Source: Caprimulgus europaeus (taxonomy: Eukaryota > Chordata > Aves > Caprimulgiformes > Caprimulgidae). From it: DNA of 64,000 nucleotides. The position numbers were made by a program, and so were the translations under genes. Where the stretch lies: assembly GCA_907165065.1 (NCBI GenBank), contig OU015533.1:30272578-30336577 (forward strand), written 5' to 3'. Under the pieces are notes generated by a model. It did no database searches, was not told the origin of the DNA, and saw only the letters and a list, made by a program, of their open reading frames with translations. Below are positions 32,786-44,800 of the stretch, one piece after another; the first letter of the stretch is position 1; the number at the start of each line of letters is the position of its first letter.

Positions 32786-35700
32786 TTTGAGTAATGTTTG
32801 CCCTGTTTCTCCTTTTCCATTTCACCTGACCAATATGACCAGATGGTCACTAAAGCACCTTCAACGTAATGCTTTTCTCTGCCAGATGATCTTGCATGTC
32901 CTGTCTACAAACAATTTTAACAGGATTATGAAGAACTGAGTTACATACTTCTGTGTGCCCTCTTGAATCTGTACAGTAACCTAAAAATAATCTAAAAATA
33001 AGATCATGGGTTAGATTCTTCTCTTCTGACAACCATCTTTGGAAGCATTGCAGTCCAGAGACAACCCATGGGAAGAACTTACTATATTTAAGCAGAACTG
33101 ACAGAAAACATATAAGCATCTCTGTGCCAAAGCATGACTTGGATCTAGTCTTCAGGACAAGGGATGGAGGTCAGCTGCACAGAGAGGGTCAGGAATGTTA
33201 GTACACTCTGCTCAGTTCACCTGAAACTGGTGCTGATCAAAGGCCCACTTTTAATGATGGTTCTTCTAAGTAGAAAAATAGTGATTTGTGCTTTCATGGG
33301 AACTGAACGATTTGCAACACAACGAAGACAGACAATGGCCTTTCCTGTCTGTTTTCCATTAGGCTTGGATAAAGGCCTTTGCTACCCATCGCCAGCGGCC
33401 AAGCAATTCTGTATGTGCTCTATAGCTATTTTGAGGTTATTTGCTATCCTGGAGGAGTAGAGGAAGGGAAAGGTTTTAAATTTTACAACTTCTTATCAAG
33501 TCTGCCTCTCCAGTCAACCTATTTTTTCTCCAGTCCTAACTGCAGGAACAAATGGCCCAGGCAGAGATCAGACAGTGAATGAAGGCAGTGACCGACTTTG
33601 GATCAATACGAAGATTAGATGTTGAACAAAAAATGAGACTCCTCAGACCAGCCCTTTGCACTGAAGTGGTTAAGTGGGCTGTGATTAAAAGAAATAAGCA
33701 ATTATCCTAATTATAGATTAAAAGATACAGAATTACCACTTAAAAGCGCCTCCTGTGCTCTGGAGTGGTTCTGTTATTTACAGAGTGGTAGTTCAAAATT
33801 TTGTAGCATGAGCAAGAGGGCACCCTCCCGGTGTAGTGCAGCAGCCCTGTCTCTCTGAGGTGGATGGTGGTACTGTGCTGAAGAGTGCTCTGTCGCCCAA
33901 GCAGAGCTCCAAAGTTCGTCTTGCTCCAGTGAGTAGGATGGTGCTAAGCCAGGAGAAATTGTGGGAACCTTTCTATCCTGAGCTGAATGCGGGGCACACT
34001 AGAGTTCACAGAGCTCTCCCTGCTTGGCCATGACCACTGCTAGTAATAGCTTTTATGATCACCAGGTTTTAAATAAGAAATAAAACAAAGGAGCAAACTC
34101 TGAAGCATTGGAGAACAGCCCTGGGTGGTGACATCCTGTTACAATTGAGGCATGGCAATTCTGCGGACTAGTAACTTATTACAAAGCATTTCTTTACTAG
34201 CCTCTTCCTACTCTGGGGCAAAGTGCCCGTATGCCTGTAGGACTGAAAAGTTCAGGACTCGCTGGGTCATGGGGTCTGCTGTGTCTCCACTGCAGTGCAG
34301 TGCTGGGAGATGTGTTACGCTCTTGCTCTTCCTGCCGCATCTGTTACTGTGCAGAGGAATTTGGATTCCAGTTCTGTCCGTCAATTCAGCGCCGCTCATA
34401 AGCCCTAAATGCCCCACAGGCTGTTTGTCAGAATGTTCCTATTAACAAGTCAGTGAAAATAAAGGGTGAGGGGAAGGGAAGGTGGAGAAATAAATCTTAT
34501 TTTAAATCTTTGGAACTGGTTTTATTTTAAATGGAAAGTTGCATGCAGACCACCCCAAGTTATTGTGCTGTGGACTGCGTCAGCTGCTTGACTGTGCAAG
34601 GAAGATTTGCGTAGAGGTTAAGAGCATCACACAGGGGAAGGGTGCACTGGATTGCTTTTGTGCTGTATCCAGGAAGTTTCTAACTCAGTATGGAGTTGAA
34701 ATACATTGACACACGTGGTAATCATTATAAGAAGAGAAAGGAACATTGAAATATGGCAATTTGCTGCTCCCATTCTGGGGATTATGGTGGTTTCTGACTG
34801 TTTGGTAGAGGTAGCGACATGTTGTAGGGGGGTATAGGGAAAATGAAGGGCAGATGCTATCCTGGAGCGCTCTGAGAGCTGCATGTTGAGCTTGCTACCA
34901 TACCTGTTGTCCAGTCACCTTGAATCTGCCTACCTAGTGTATGGCTTTGGAAGGATGGGTGGCTTTGAAATACAGCAGTAACGTTGTACTTGGTTTAAAG
35001 GAACTCTTCAAGCAAAGAGCTGCAGAATCATATACCAAGCAGTGCAATGCAGGGAGAAAAGGGAAATGCTGCCATGTCTTTTGCCGCAGTTAAACTGCAG
35101 ATGGAGGTGGATTACAGCCTCCTGGTCCAGCTTTTGTTTAACTAGCACAGGCATCACTGGCAGAAGTTTGTCAGCAGTACTAGAAGGTAGACAGCACATG
35201 TCCATGGAGCCCCTTCCTTCCCTGTTTAAGGTCCTGCTGCTCTGCCTTCACTGCTTTGTATTCCAGTGTATTCAAGTGCCAGCCAGTTCATACAGGACTG
35301 CAAGAGCTGTAAATGTGTCCCCAGTTTGAGTGGAGCAATAGCAAATAAGGGAAGGATAAGGGAAAGACTGTAATGGCGTAGGAACATGTAAAATAGAGGA
35401 TGCAAATGGAAAAACCCTGTTTCAGGAAGATCTAAGGCAGAACATCGGTGTTGCAGCAGCTTTGTGGATCCTGTATGCCTTTTTTCTTAGAGCACTGCTG
35501 GCAGGCTGGCCTGTCTCCCAGGGCAGTGCCAGTCTCCATCTCAGGGTTGTCTCAGGCTCGCTCCTGCCCAGCCCCACAGAGCCCTACCAATCCCTAGTTA
35601 CCAGAGAACAACAGGGAATCTGATATGGGTAATGTGTTAGAGAAGGAAAGAGTCTTGAGGAGTTGAGTAATGCACATTTTTTCCATCCAACGTAACTGTT

Positions 35701-38116
35701 AATGGTAACCTTTTATTATTGAAGTAGTCAAAGTGACTAGAATCTGGTTTGTTTATTGGGAGTATGTGCATGGCTGTATAGTCTAATGTGATTGAAAAAG
35801 GAAACTGATAATAAGGGAAAAATACACCTATGGAAGCAAGTCAGGTGTTGTCTCTGTGTAATTGTAATTCCAAGTAGCACTGCAGAGATTAACAGCCTGG
35901 CAGCCTTTTCATCTTAAACTTTATTTTTATAGGGGTTTATAACTTGGCACTAAAGTCAGGAGTGGGTGGAAACTTGGCAAATGTGGTTCAGCCCAGAAAG
36001 CGAATGTTATTTATATTTATTTCTCAACAAGTTTTCAAAAACACTTGGTTACTGTTTTTGTGTTCTAACAAGTAGTAATTTGTTGGTTTCAGTGGCTTAT
36101 TCTCTGTGTGTTTATTAAACTACAAAATAGTTTGGACCTTATTTCAGTTCTTCTGAAACTTCCTGGTAGAAGGACTCTAGATTTCCAGGGGTGTAAATGA
36201 AGACCTCATGTCTGTTCCTAAAGCCAGAGGCATAGAGCTTTCTGTACCTGATTTTCAGGGAGGCCTACTGACATCATGAGAAGCGGCATTTGAATAAGGA
36301 TGTTCAGCAAACTTAAATACTGTGTTAAGTCTCTGTCAGGCTGTGAGTAAACATAGCAGAATGGTCATTTGCTGACAGTAGTGTTTGTGTATTGCACATA
36401 TTGCATTGCATTTCATAGTTGAAGTATACTGCACAAATAAGCACTTACTTAGAAAATCAGTTGGTTTGAAACATTAGCTTTTGTGGAAAAATGCAATTAA
36501 TTTTCATAGAAATAATTAATTTTTATTTTAAAAGGTTTGTAAAATAAATTATTTTCTAGAAGGTTAAAGGTGTGGGTTTTTCCTTTAAAATAATGGGAAG
36601 AGTGAGTTAAAATTTCTTAGAAGAAAATCTTGGGTACTAATTCACCTAGTTGTAAAATACAGTGCTTGTGATGTTCTGAAATTACAGCTCTAAAGGTAGT
36701 ACCTGTGTGTGTTCAGGGCATGACTCCCTCCCCAGTGAGAATTCAACCCTCTCAGCCTTAGATTAACTCTGGAAGGTGAAAAGAGCTGTCCTTCTATTTA
36801 GAAGGAAGCAGAGAAAGTCATTAGGACACTGTCATCCTGAGTATTAACTATGTAAAGCTTCAAAGCTTTTTTTAGATTCAGTTTTTAAGAAGAGTTCAAA
36901 GCTTTGTACACTTGTTAATCATTACACAAGTTATAATAGTTTTATGGCATTTATGAAATGAATCCTATCTTGTTACTTGCTGAGAGCAGTACAAGGGTGA
37001 GGTAGTAGTTTTCTAGTTGTACGACAGGCATCCCTGAACACTTTTCTATCAGATCAATATATAAATGCCTACCAAATTGCATGTAGTGAGGCTCATGGAA
37101 TCTACTTCTGATTACTTAAAATTATCTAGGTAATAGTTATATCTATTTACTTTTTAAACTTAATTTCCTATACTACCTTTAGAGGACATTTAGCTTTGTA
37201 ATATGCACATTTAATTTTGCAGTTACACGAAAAGATACTGTAGCATTGGTGATGTAAGATATAGGGCAATTAAGTATCTATATAAAATTACAGCATATGC
37301 ATTTGGTTTGTAGTGTTTAATTCTTGTAGTAGGGTGTCACTTAAAGATCATGCATCTTTGTTGTGCTAAACAAAGTGGGGGTTTTTAAGAGAGTGAGGCC
37401 GCTTTCTTTAGAGTGGACACTCATGCAAAGATGCTTTAAGGTTTCTGGACAGACTCATAGAGGTAAGGCTTTGGATATAGGAACCACTGCTTTAAAATTT
37501 TCTCGTGTATGTATCGCCTGGTTTTGTAGCATGCTGTCACACAAGCAGCTTGATGCTGCAGCAGTGCATCTGGGTGAATTGACTTTACTGGATAGCTTTA
37601 TCCACACACAGCACAGGGTAGAGTTTATGTTGGGAAAGATGGTTGCTAAATTTGTAACAAGAAACTGTTCCATGAGCTTCACAGGAAATTATTTGGTTTC
37701 CATTGGGTTTGTGTGAGTGGATACTAAATCAGATTCCTTTCTTTCACCTAGATGCCAGTGATTCTGAAACATTCACGCCTTTTAAAAGTTACTCAGTTTG
37801 GTGACTGATTAAAAAGTTAGTGACAGTGTGAGTGGAAATGTACAAGCTTGTTTCTTTAGGAAATGCAGGTGGAGAGGAACCTGCTATTGATTTGACAAGG
37901 AGGCTTCCCGAGCAGTGGGTGACACCTGAGAAGTCCAAAATAATATTAATTGTTGTTGTTGCTTTTACTTTGTGCTGCTTTTGCTTGTGTGTCTGTGAAG
38001 CTTTTATGCAAGTGCAGATTTACAAACTAACAGTCACCTGCAGTAACCTTTACTCTAACAGTTCTCTTCTAAGTGCAGACTGAAATGACAGCAAACTAAT
38101 TTTTCTCTTTTAACAG

Positions 38117-38589
38117 TGGAAAGAGTGGAAAGAGAAAACCTTTCAGACTATTGTGTTCTTGGTCAACGTCCCATGCACTTACCAAATATCAACCAGCTGG
38201 CAACCTTGGGAAAAACTAACGAACAGTCTCCTCATGGCCAAATTCACCACAGTACTCCAATCCGAAACCAAGTGCCAACGATGCAGACAATGATAAACCC
38301 TGGGCTCCTGTCTCCTCAGCTCAGTCCACAACTGGTGAGGCAGCAGATAGCAATGGCCCACCTGATAAACCAACAGATTGCTGTCAGCCGGCTATTGGCT
38401 CACCAGCACCCACAAGCTATCAACCAGCAGTTCTTGAATCATCCACCCATCCCTAGAGCTGTCAAACCAGAGCCATCAAATTCATCGGTGGAAGTCTCTC
38501 CAGATATTTACCAGCAAGTCAGAGATGAGCTGAAGAGAGCCAGTGTGTCTCAAGCTGTCTTTGCAAGAGTAGCATTCAACCGCACACAG
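38117..38589 (+). CDS. SATB2: SATB2 internal exon D (linker and first half of CUT1)
   Basis: Seen: the acceptor cttttaacag opens a 473-base exon, residues 234-391. It begins [19 protein letters not shown], runs through a Gln/Pro/His-rich linker ([39 protein letters not shown]), contains the SUMO consensus VKPE (K350, codon at 38464-38466), and enters CUT1 with [20 protein letters not shown] and [13 protein letters not shown]. Known: CUT1 (about 350-437) is the main sequence-reading domain; R389 (CGC, 38581-38583) is a site of disease missense change in human SATB2. The donor gtatca lacks the usual G at +5. Retention would add VSISVL and stop inside CUT1. Compared with remembered human sequence, substitutions gather in the linker, around residues 258-294, while CUT1 is unchanged. 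Confidence 0.97.
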
Positions 38590-40305
38590 GTATCAATTTC
38601 TGTTCTATAACCAAGAAGTGCTGAGGGGGCAAAGTTATGGCTCTTGTGGGGCTGCATGGTTGTTGCAGATCAAGGCAAGAGGTATGCCATAGGAACAGGT
38701 CAAAGCACCCTCCATTTTTTCTCCCAGTCTCTTTGACAGGATTGAACAAGACAGTTTCTTCCTGGAACAGTTGTTCCTTTGCGTTTGGTCACCCCTATGC
38801 TGTTACCTGAGCTTTATTCTCTAGCAGGAATTCTGCTCCTTAGAGTTCTTCCCCGAGTTATTTCCACACCTGCCCCTGCCTGATGGCCAGAAAGAGATAA
38901 CAAGAGACTGTGAGAGTCAAAGGTGTCTTTGGGCTTCTATCGTTTCCTCAGTTCCTTCCTGTGGCACAACTGATGCCGCAAATAGTGCCAGAGGCTACTG
39001 CCACAAGAAATGTATGAAGCAAGTGTGCATGGCCCTAAAAACTGACTGCTGAGAAAGTTTTCTGCCATTTGCAGCAGATCATGTTTGCTTTGAAACACCT
39101 GACATAGGTTTCCTCACTTATGTAGTGAAATGCAGATGTTGAAATGGTCACGTGATAGCATCAGCTTAAGCCTAGCACCTGGAGTACCCAGGGTCAATGT
39201 GTGCTCAGACAGACAAGCCATTTACATTTATCCTGCTGCCAGACACCATTCAAGGCATTCAAAGTATGATCTCTCAATTGTGATTAGCTGTAACACGGCC
39301 AAAGAAATGAAAAGTGTACCATATTTATGGAAATATGTACCATATTGAATATTGGTACAAATTTATTTTGTGCAATCAGAGTTTGTCTTTGAGGTAAGCT
39401 TTACCAGCAAGAGAAAACAAGGGCCACGTGTGTGTGTCTCCTGGAGATCTGTCCCTTGCCCCATATAGTGCCTTTGTCTGTTCTCTTGGATTTATTATTT
39501 TCTTTGGCACTGCCATTTTGGAAATGCCATGTTATAAGGGAACTAATTAAAAGTATGGAGCACATTTTTATTACTTCCTGTCTTCCATTAAATTCATAAG
39601 ATGTCTGCACTCAGAAAAAAACATTCACTTCCAATCAACATGACTTTGAGTTCTGGGGTTAGCCTTGAGGATATCAAATGAAAACTACATAGGAATGTAT
39701 GAGTATATTTCCTCTTTAAAATGCTGCTTTTAATTTGGAAAAGCTTTTCATCCCTCTGGGATCATAACCTGTTGTGTATAAAGCCTGGTATAATCAAGGT
39801 AGATGGTATTGACAGAATGACATATTCTGAAGTTGAGCAAGAGGTCAGCAGTAGTGTTGTTGGTGAGGTTTTGCCACTGTCACTGGACATGAAGCTCTGC
39901 TTTAGCCAGGCTGGGAGAGCTGGGTTGGTAGTGCCCGAGTCTGTCATTAAACCAAAAGCTCATCCCCCAGTGAGAAAGCTGTCATACAACTTGTGTTATA
40001 TCGACAGTCCTGCTGTAGTATTTAAAAAGAGGCAAGGTTTTGATTCTGTGTGTCTAGGAGACCTCAAGCCTTACGTATCACTGACCAGGCATTGCAGAGT
40101 GACTTTCTAGGACAAGAGGGAAAAGGCAGGTCTGTGAGGGAGATCACCCTGGCCTTTTCCTAGCAGTGGCACAGTGTTGCACCTGCCTGTGGTGTTTGTT
40201 AGCAGCCACAGTAGAGACTGGGCCACACTTTTGACAGATAATCTGAAATCTGGACTAAATCAGCTGCAGCGTGGTGTGGGGGTGGGGTTTTTGTGTGGGG
40301 TTTTT

Positions 40306-40465
40306 CTCCCCTCTCCCCTCTCCCCTCTCCCCTCTCCCCTCTCCCCTCTCCCCTCTCCCCTCTCCCCTCTCCCTTCTCCCCTCTCCCTTCTCCCCTTCCC
40401 TTCTCCCCTCTCCCTTCTCCCTTCTCCCCTCTCCCCTCCCCCCTCCCCCCTCCCCCCTCCCCCCT
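40306..40465 (+). repeat. CTCCCCT heptamer array (23 units), C-rich on the sense strand
   Basis: A 160-base array with period 7. Nine CTCCCCT units (40306-40368) are followed by mixed CTCCCTT and CTCCCCT units (40369-40437, with one 6-base unit at 40397-40402), then four CCCCCCT units (40438-40465). The minus strand is pure purine with G4 or G6 runs every 7 bases. Long open frames in several frames here are products of the repeat, not genes. Confidence 0.97.
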
Positions 40466-41825
40466 TTCCTTCCTTCTCACCTCCTGCAGTGTTGTGGCAT
40501 AGATCTAGTGGTTTTAGGACACTAAACAGGTCTTTGGGTGAAATGTGGTTTCTTCCCAACTTCAATGGCCCCTGGCATTGTGACTGTGGGCCAGTCACAC
40601 CTGACAGCATGTTCAAATGTCCTGTATGACTTAGGACACCAGGTGTGTAACCATTCAGACTGGGCTCACTCATCCAGAGCACAAACCTGAGAAGACATGC
40701 CAAGGTAATGTCCTTTGAGAAGATACCAAGCACCTTTCCTGGGCAGGACTGCACCTGAAAATTGGATGTGATGCTCTGTCCTCCAACCAGTTTACATTTG
40801 AGTTATGGAGTCTGTAATTCAGGGTACTAGTATCACTGATTTTGTCAGTCCTACTGTCCTCTTGCTGACGTTTATCTTAGGATGCACTAACTTCTCCGTC
40901 ATGTGTATCAGACGCATGATTTTATATAAAGGGAAAGACATTACCTATTTCTTAGCCCTCCATCATAGCTAACACGATGTACTACATAGTTCATGACTCC
41001 TGATTCCAGAACAGGCAAGTCTTAAATATCCATAAAAGATTTGCTCATCACACAGCTGTGCTTTGTTAGTCTACAGTGCCTTGATATAGAGAACCAGTGG
41101 ATCTTACATATAGTGCATCATGTCCCTAGGAGCCATCACCATAGCAAAAGAGTGTAGGTACATATTTATGCTTCCCTGTCCTCAGCTTTTAATTGCAACT
41201 TGAATCAATCTCCCCTTGCATCAGAGACTGAGGGCAGGCAGGCTTGCACTGCACAGTAGATGTGGGATGTTCCCACACACCCATGGTGGAGAAGCAACTC
41301 TGTAAAAAAGAATTTGAAGTGGAAGTTCAAGTCTGCTCTCACCACCTTGCATTCCCCCTGCTGCCTCCACGGATCCTCTTCTCTGGAGGTGCAGAGGCAT
41401 GTGTGTTTCTCTCTGGAAGTGTTTGGGTTTGTTGCATTTCACAGGAAGTGCCAGCCTTAGAAACTGGAGTTCTGTTGTTTCTCATGATGGTACCAAATAA
41501 TAGATGCTGTATGCCAACCAGCTAATAATTGTATTAATCACTGCATTATGGGCCACTGCTTAATCTTTTTTCATGGTAGCTCTGTGCTGCACATTAGCCT
41601 ATAATTAAGTATAGCTTCATGAAATATGTACTGTGAGGCTTGTTTAATAGATAAACTATTCTCTAATTTATTTTAAAGTCCAATGACCTACATACTCAAT
41701 GCTGAAAACCTCCTTCTTACTAACATTATTTCTCCCCTGAGACCTTCCATCTGAGCAAATCTGTTAAATGAAGTAGAGGAAGCTTTGATCCAAACTAGGC
41801 TAAAGCCATCGGAACAAATGGCTGA

Positions 41826-41853
41826 CACATGTATGTATGCATGCATGTGTGTG
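41826..41853. repeat. 28-base alternating pyrimidine-purine tract
   Basis: Strict pyrimidine-purine alternation from CACATGTATG through ATGCATGCATGTGTGTG, a candidate for Z-DNA-like structure and a local microsatellite. Confidence 0.75.
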
Positions 41854-44800
41854 GGAAGGGGAACGTGAGGAAGGTCAGAAGAAGGAGAGGTGCAATTGTA
41901 TGGTTTGTGAAATATCCAAATCTTCCTCTTAGAACTGGAAATACATAGCTTAAGACAAGAACATTTGCTTATACCTGTGGCCACGTTGTCTGCACACATG
42001 AAAACAAAACACTTCATCCTCTGTGACAAATCCTGTGCGTTTCCGGGGACGCAGGGCTCCCACTGAAGTCCCACTCTGAGATGGGACCAAACACCAGGGA
42101 GCTTCGTACCCACTGTGTGTATGTACAGGAGAGCTCCAGAGGGTGTTTGGCTAGGAGCTGGCCGTATTAGCCATGAAGAGGATTTCTTGCAAAGAGAAAA
42201 TTCCAAAGTAAATGTTATAAGATTTATTTGAAACTGGGTATGAAAATCCTTCAAAGTCTGGATGACTGATTTTTAGTATATGCCTTGGGTTAATCTCTGT
42301 GCCTTGTTTTTGTTTTGTCTTTAGAGAGTCACAGTTTTAATTCACCATGCTGTGGAATCTAAATGCTTATTTATTCAGCAAACAGGACAGGTATAAGAGA
42401 GTTCTTAGACCCACAGAGACAATATAGTTATTGAAAGTGGTTTTAATGACACCATTTCCAATGAGTAGGAAATTCCTACACAACCTTTAAAGCATGTAAA
42501 ATGGTTGTGCACACTACCATGTTTGTCTAAGTCAATCTTTCCTACAACCTGTTTCTTAATTATAAGAATGGTGTATGTTGGAAAGACTCCCTCTTAGGTT
42601 TTAGTTAACCTTCCTCTCTCTTGTGGATGCCAGCAGAGCTGCAGTTTTTAACTCCAGGTACTGTCCTCTCTTGTGAACTGCAGTGAGTCGCTATTCACAA
42701 TTCTCCAGGAGGTTATGTATCCCAAGGAGTGCAGCCAGGGCTGTTCAGCACTACTCCAGGAGCCTTGTTGAATGGATATGATGCAGGCAGGGAGGATGAC
42801 TGTTTCTGTTCCTGGCTTTACTCTTAGCTGGCCACTGTTTCCCTCCCTCCAAGGCAACCAGGGGACCCACTGGCTCATAGAGGAAAGAATGGATCAAGGG
42901 AGTGGAGAAAGTGTGCCGTGACTAAGGTGGTTAGCAGTATTGCTGGGACAAAAGGTTCAGTTTCTTGCTCATGTAATTGCATAGTTTGTGCCCAAGTTCT
43001 TCATGGCCAAGATCCTTGGCCTTGACTCCCTTTTGCAGCTCTGCTGTCCTGTGACCTGTGATTTGGAAATTTGCAGGCTCCTTGATTTGAATGTGTTGTT
43101 TACCAAGTAATTTGTTTACTTTGTTTGGGCTGCTGCTATGAACTAATAACATGCTAGTGGAAAGCTAGGCATCCTTGTCTGGGTCTTAAAAACTGCCTGT
43201 GAGAGTCTGAGTGGGTTTGAACGAAAGGCAGAGAGCTGTAGATGAGGTCCATCAAACACTTGAGAGTTACATGGTCTTACTTGTTATCTTTATTGTACAA
43301 TTGAGAGCATCTTCATAAAGCATGTTTACATGTAGCCAAGCTGTGAGCTAAAGTTGCTATTAAAACAGCCATTAGTGGAAGCTTTGCTTTCTGTAAGACT
43401 TTGGTACTTCTTGATTGTATAAAACCATTCAATCTTGAGAAAAAAACAAGGGAAAGTCTGATTAATACCACAAATCCACAGGAGGAGTGAAACTGTGAGA
43501 GGTAGAGCAGAAACAGTCAAGGCCAGAGTGAAGGAAGTGCCTGCAAGATAATGAGAGAAAGGTTTAGTGCACATGGTGAGCAGCTGTCCCTTGTTGGTCT
43601 CAAACAGTCCAGTAAAAATCAAAGGGGCTCTCGGGACAGGCTGGAGTTCTCCCAAAGTGCCTGCCTGTCTGAAGCATGCATCTTCATTGAATCAGAGTGA
43701 CTCCCGTGTGTGGGACACCTAGAACACAGGTGCAGGGGAGGTGACTTGTAGCCACCTAAAGCGTGAGCACCCTTCAGGTTGGCCAGCAGAGCTACTGTGA
43801 AATGGGAAGCACGACAAGGTGGCTGCTAGCCAAAGCTGCTACCAAGGCTATGGACTTCCTCCTGGAGGAGAATACACACATGGATTTTGGCCATCCACAG
43901 GGCAGAGTCCTTGTGCCATCTCCCTCTTGTACTATAATGTCTCCTAATACAGCATTTCAGTTGCAACCAAAAGGTTGTAATAACCAAAGCTTGCTTATCA
44001 CAGGTTGTAATCTATTCAGAAATGGGTAGGTGGTGATGGTTACAGAAGTAAGAGGGCTATTTTAAAACAAATGCGTGAAGATGCTCTCTCAGATTTACCT
44101 TGTCCTTCTCTGGAAAGTTTTTAGCAAGTCTGGAAGTGCTGAAGTGATCTGCGCTCCTCAAAGTCCTAGCTGGAAAATAGGTCATTTGAATCCTGCTTTG
44201 CATAGGGAAAATGAACGTACTCTCCCTCCTCTACCTGCTTGCTGAGTGTCCCTGTTTGCTGCAGGCTTGTGGAGTTGCAGTCAGGACGGTTGGTCAGGCT
44301 GTTTGTAAGAGTCCAGGCAGCCTAGGTCACTGGATCAGTGAACTGCTGCTCTCCTCCTCGGGAGTGCCCAGGGGACTGCAAAGCCTATAGGCTGAATGAG
44401 CGTTTCTGTTTATATCTCTCTCTTTTTTTAAAAGCATCTTCTTTTTTTGCCAATGTTTTGACATAATAGCCAGAACTAGTAAAATGTTTGGGCGAGTGGC
44501 CAGTGCTTGTTTTACTGAACAGCGTCAGAAACTGGAAATATCCATGAACCTGGGACTTTTTGAATGAAACAGTTGTGATGCCAGATACAAAGAGAGCTGG
44601 GTAAAAATACCAGGCACAGTCAGGCTGCTTGTAACTCTCTTCCCAAAGAGCACTGCTCCCTCCCTCCTGCCCTGAGTAGTGCCAGGTGAGAGCGTTGGCT
44701 TTCTGGCCTGCAAGCAGGAAGGCAACGCTTACCCACCTTGGCTCCTGCCCAGTTCCCTGGTGCCTCTTTGGATTAAAGGAAGTAACAGCACAGGGAGGAG

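Noticed and set aside
32301..32825. 174-codon open frame on the minus strand
   Set aside because: It runs through a possible old LINE 3' end and has no protein similarity that I recognise.
40174..40754. Long Pro/Ser/Leu- and Arg/Gly/Glu-rich open frames on both strands
   Set aside because: They are translations of the CTCCCCT heptamer array, open because the repeat contains no stop codons.
41688..42254. 188-codon open frame on the minus strand, the longest in the window
   Set aside because: No recognisable domain, low-complexity-free but random-looking Cys/Ser-rich composition, no splice or promoter context; a frame of this length is plausible by chance in 64 kb over six frames.
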